The translations under genes and the position numbers were made by a program. Positions 5,140-7,024 of a stretch of 7,024 nucleotides of DNA are shown in pieces (position 1 is the first letter of the stretch; every line of letters starts with the position of its first letter). The notes below the pieces were generated by a model. That model made no database searches, was not told the origin of the DNA, and saw only the letters and a list, made by a program, of their open reading frames with translations. Source of the stretch: Chitinophagaceae bacterium (GTDB lineage Bacteria > Bacteroidota > Bacteroidia > Chitinophagales > Chitinophagaceae); NCBI GenBank assembly GCA_947463755.1, contig CANHUK010000075.1, positions 1 to 7,024 of the forward strand, in the 5' to 3' direction.

Positions 5140-7024
5140 TTACTGTTGGGCGAGACTCACCCGCACCTGCACACCCGCCCGCGTATTCACCAGAGGCGCA
5201 GAACTGGAAATATATGGATTCACCCGCCGCTGATCGAAGTACAGCTGGATGTTGATCCGGTTGCTGAGGACGTAGTCGACCGTCGGACGGATCGACATGA
5301 CCTTCTGTCCTCCGGTGGCAAAGGCATTGGACTGGTCCAGTCTGCTGTTTGAATTCACATCATCCCGGATGCTGAAATCAAGGGTAAAGGTGATGTCATT
5401 GTCCAGTTTCTTGGCTGGCTCCTTTTTGCCGATACGGATCGTAAAGGGAAGCGGAAATCCACGCTTCCGGTAGCGAATGCCCAGGGTCGTTTCCGTAGAA
5501 CGGACCTCGCTGAGCTGATAGTCGACGAGGCTCATACTCAGGTTTCGACTCTTTTTGAATTCGAACCGACCGGACAACTGACCGGGCGTGGAGAAATCAA
5601 TACCGATCAACGGAGCGAACTGCTCCTGGATGGAAATATTCGGCACCAGGAAATAGGGAATGAAATTACCCGAGACACTATCCATAAAGCTTGGAAAGCC
5701 CAATCCCAGCTCATCCTGGAACAACAATGCCGAATTGAAACTATTCATGCCGAGGGTGCTCGTATAGCCGTGGGTAAGACTGAAATTGGTGAATATGGTC
5801 TCCATTGACGGTAACCTGCTCAACCCGTTATAGGTCAGTCTCCAGTTCGGCCGGGGTATATATCCAAGGAAAGGATTGGATTTCACATATCCCGAAGGAC
5901 CACTCCGGATCAGACTGACGCTGTTTGCATCCTTGCCCGTATAGGCCGCGATGAACGAAGGGATGAGCACATCCTGGGCATATCTGCCATATCCCTTGTA
6001 ATAGCCGTCAGGCCCCACCACCTTGCTATAGCCACTGGCCTCACCCAGTCGACGGGAAAGGACCAGCCGGTTGTCTTCGAACTGACGGAAGGTTTCACTG
6101 ATATTGTTCGGATCGACCCGCTTGAAAAGGGTCTGGAAGGAGATGTAACTGATGCTGAAACCGCCGCCGGAGTAAGGACTCAGGTTCACGAACTGTCCGG
6201 TTCCGATGGTATCCTTGAACAGGGACGTGTAGGTCTTGTTCAGGGTCTTATCGAGGTTCAGATCGATGACCATGTCTTTGACCGGTTCCATCTGCGCATT
6301 GATGCTCAGGCGCTGATCATACGACTGGCGGAACATGTTGTTCAGCATGGGATCCTTCGAGATGAGGCCGCGACTGCCGGCACTATGCAGCCAGCTGCTG
6401 TCAGGCTGACGCCCCATGATGAAATCCATCCCCGGCGCCATGCTGGTGAAATTATTACCGAAGAATTTTGTACTGTCCATCCATCCCGGAATGAAGGTCG
6501 TTCCGCCCTCATTGTATGTGATGCCGGCCCGCTTCACTGATGTCAGCAACTGCAGGGCTCCGGCCGTCACCGGACTCAGCTGGATCTCCTTCCGTTCGCT
6601 GCGCCGTTGTGCGCGGCGTTCTAACCTGCGCGCCTTTCGCTTCCGGCGAGCCTCCTTGCGCTTGGCCTTGCCCTTGAGCACGACGGTATCAGCGATCTGT
6701 GGTGCATTTTCCTTCAGCTGCGGAGCGGCTTTCGGAGGAGGCGGAGGGGCCACTTTTCGCTGAGGGTCGGATGCCGCCGCCAGCCATCTGGATTTGCTGT
6801 AGAGTTGCTGGAAGTTCAGTTCGACCGTGGCCCCCTGCTGGGCACTGTTCTGTATCGTGTTGCCTAATTCCACCGCCAGCCTCGAGGCGCCGATCCAGCT
6901 GTACGTGGTTCGGTAGGCAAGGTTCGCCGTTGTCCAGTCCAGGAAAGGGATCAGGTTGGTCGGCACATTATAGGTCAGGTCTGCACTCTGATTGTACAAT
7001 GTGTTGCGTCCCCCCTTGAAGATA
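5140..7024 (-). CDS. sprA: SprA/Sov, T9SS outer-membrane translocon, C-terminal part
   Basis: The frame is open at the right edge (first complete codon at 7021-7023), so this is the C-terminal 627 or so residues of a protein usually well over 2000 residues long. SprA is the giant outer-membrane beta-barrel through which T9SS cargo leaves the periplasm, and it is also needed for gliding. Family-typical stretches are LYNQSADLTYNVP and FLDWTTANLAYRTTYSWIGA near the visible start, and IPYFLVPNISIQEQF (5617-5661), PLIGIDFS and SLVDYQLSEVRSTE (5491-5532) near the end. The protein ends in RVSLAQQ with alternating strand character, as a barrel should. TTG at 6999 is an internal Leu and not a start. 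A proline run (6733-6747) and a strongly basic segment (6586-6675) interrupt the barrel pattern. The gene converges on the dehydrogenase, so it belongs to a separate transcription unit entering from the right. Confidence 0.93.
   Translation of the reverse strand, partial: IFKGGRNTLYNQSADLTYNVPTNLIPFLDWTTANLAYRTTYSWIGASRLAVELGNTIQNSAQQGATVELNFQQLYSKSRWLAAASDPQRKVAPPPPPKAAPQLKENAPQIADTVVLKGKAKRKEARRKRKARRLERRAQRRSERKEIQLSPVTAGALQLLTSVKRAGITYNEGGTTFIPGWMDSTKFFGNNFTSMAPGMDFIMGRQPDSSWLHSAGSRGLISKDPMLNNMFRQSYDQRLSINAQMEPVKDMVIDLNLDKTLNKTYTSLFKDTIGTGQFVNLSPYSGGGFSISYISFQTLFKRVDPNNISETFRQFEDNRLVLSRRLGEASGYSKVVGPDGYYKGYGRYAQDVLIPSFIAAYTGKDANSVSLIRSGPSGYVKSNPFLGYIPRPNWRLTYNGLSRLPSMETIFTNFSLTHGYTSTLGMNSFNSALLFQDELGLGFPSFMDSVSGNFIPYFLVPNISIQEQFAPLIGIDFSTPGQLSGRFEFKKSRNLSMSLVDYQLSEVRSTETTLGIRYRKRGFPLPFTIRIGKKEPAKKLDNDITFTLDFSIRDDVNSNSRLDQSNAFATGGQKVMSIRPTVDYVLSNRINIQLYFDQRRVNPYISSSAPLVNTRAGVQVRVSLAQQ
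6586..6747 (-). other. Proline/basic low-complexity insertion within SprA
   Basis: On the minus strand the SprA frame passes through VAPPPPPKAAP (five consecutive Pro at 6733-6747), a short linker, and then a 30-residue segment (6586-6675) in which 18 residues are Lys or Arg and four are Glu, with no Asp or aromatics. It is flanked by ordinary barrel-like sequence. It is likely a helical, positively charged loop or linker outside the barrel wall. Whether it faces the periplasm or the cell surface cannot be read from the sequence. Confidence 0.7.

Noticed and set aside
6997..6999. TTG at 6999 as the start of a 619-residue protein
   Set aside because: The frame stays open to the window edge with SprA-like residues (IFKGGRNTL) before it, so this codon is an internal Leu.
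6416..7019. Plus-strand open frames opposite sprA
   Set aside because: The minus strand encodes unmistakable SprA sequence here; the plus-strand frames are compositional shadows of it.
1..7024. Mobile element, phage, CRISPR or defence system in the window
   Set aside because: No transposase, integrase, Cas, toxin-antitoxin or nuclease motif appears in any real frame, no terminal inverted repeats or spaced direct repeats are visible, and base composition looks even throughout.

Overview
The window comes from a bacterium of the phylum Bacteroidota. Two genes show this directly: the C-terminal part of SprA, the outer-membrane translocon of the type IX secretion system (T9SS), and a secreted protein ending in the gliding-motility-type (CHU_C, type B) T9SS sorting domain. 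A Lnb/DUF4105-type membrane protein with five predicted C-terminal membrane segments fits the same phylum. By eye the DNA is a little over half G+C, so a moderately GC-rich lineage (Chitinophagales or Saprospirales-like) is plausible. That placement is inference and no genus can be named.

Layout: positions 2-4282 hold three tightly packed plus-strand genes. They are the 3' part of a Lnb-family (DUF4105) inner-membrane protein, an alpha/beta hydrolase whose ATG overlaps the upstream stop (ATGA at 868-871), and a large secreted multidomain protein that begins with TTG one base after the hydrolase stop. The spacing suggests one transcript with translational coupling. After a 54-base gap comes a plus-strand short-chain dehydrogenase closely resembling E. 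coli YdfG (4337-5092). Only 47 bases separate it from the convergent minus-strand sprA, whose C-terminal 627 or so residues are visible before the gene leaves the window at 7024.

How the genes may work together: the 866-residue secreted protein is built as a T9SS cargo, with a signal peptide, adhesin-like Ig/PKD modules and a CHU_C sorting domain. SprA is the channel such cargo passes through. The Lnb-like protein belongs to a family that N-acylates lipoproteins in Bacteroides. The hydrolase and the dehydrogenase look like general metabolic enzymes of unknown physiological substrate. Apart from the cargo/translocon pairing, no functional link is shown by the sequence.

No RNA gene, mobile element, CRISPR array, phage gene or clear promoter or terminator was found. 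No stretch longer than 300 bases lacks a gene. The region reads as ordinary Bacteroidota chromosome and I see no convincing new system. The points worth a second look are details: a lost disulfide cysteine in the last Ig repeat of the cargo, its Cys-rich unnamed N-terminal region, a proline/basic insertion in SprA, and the coupling of the first three genes.
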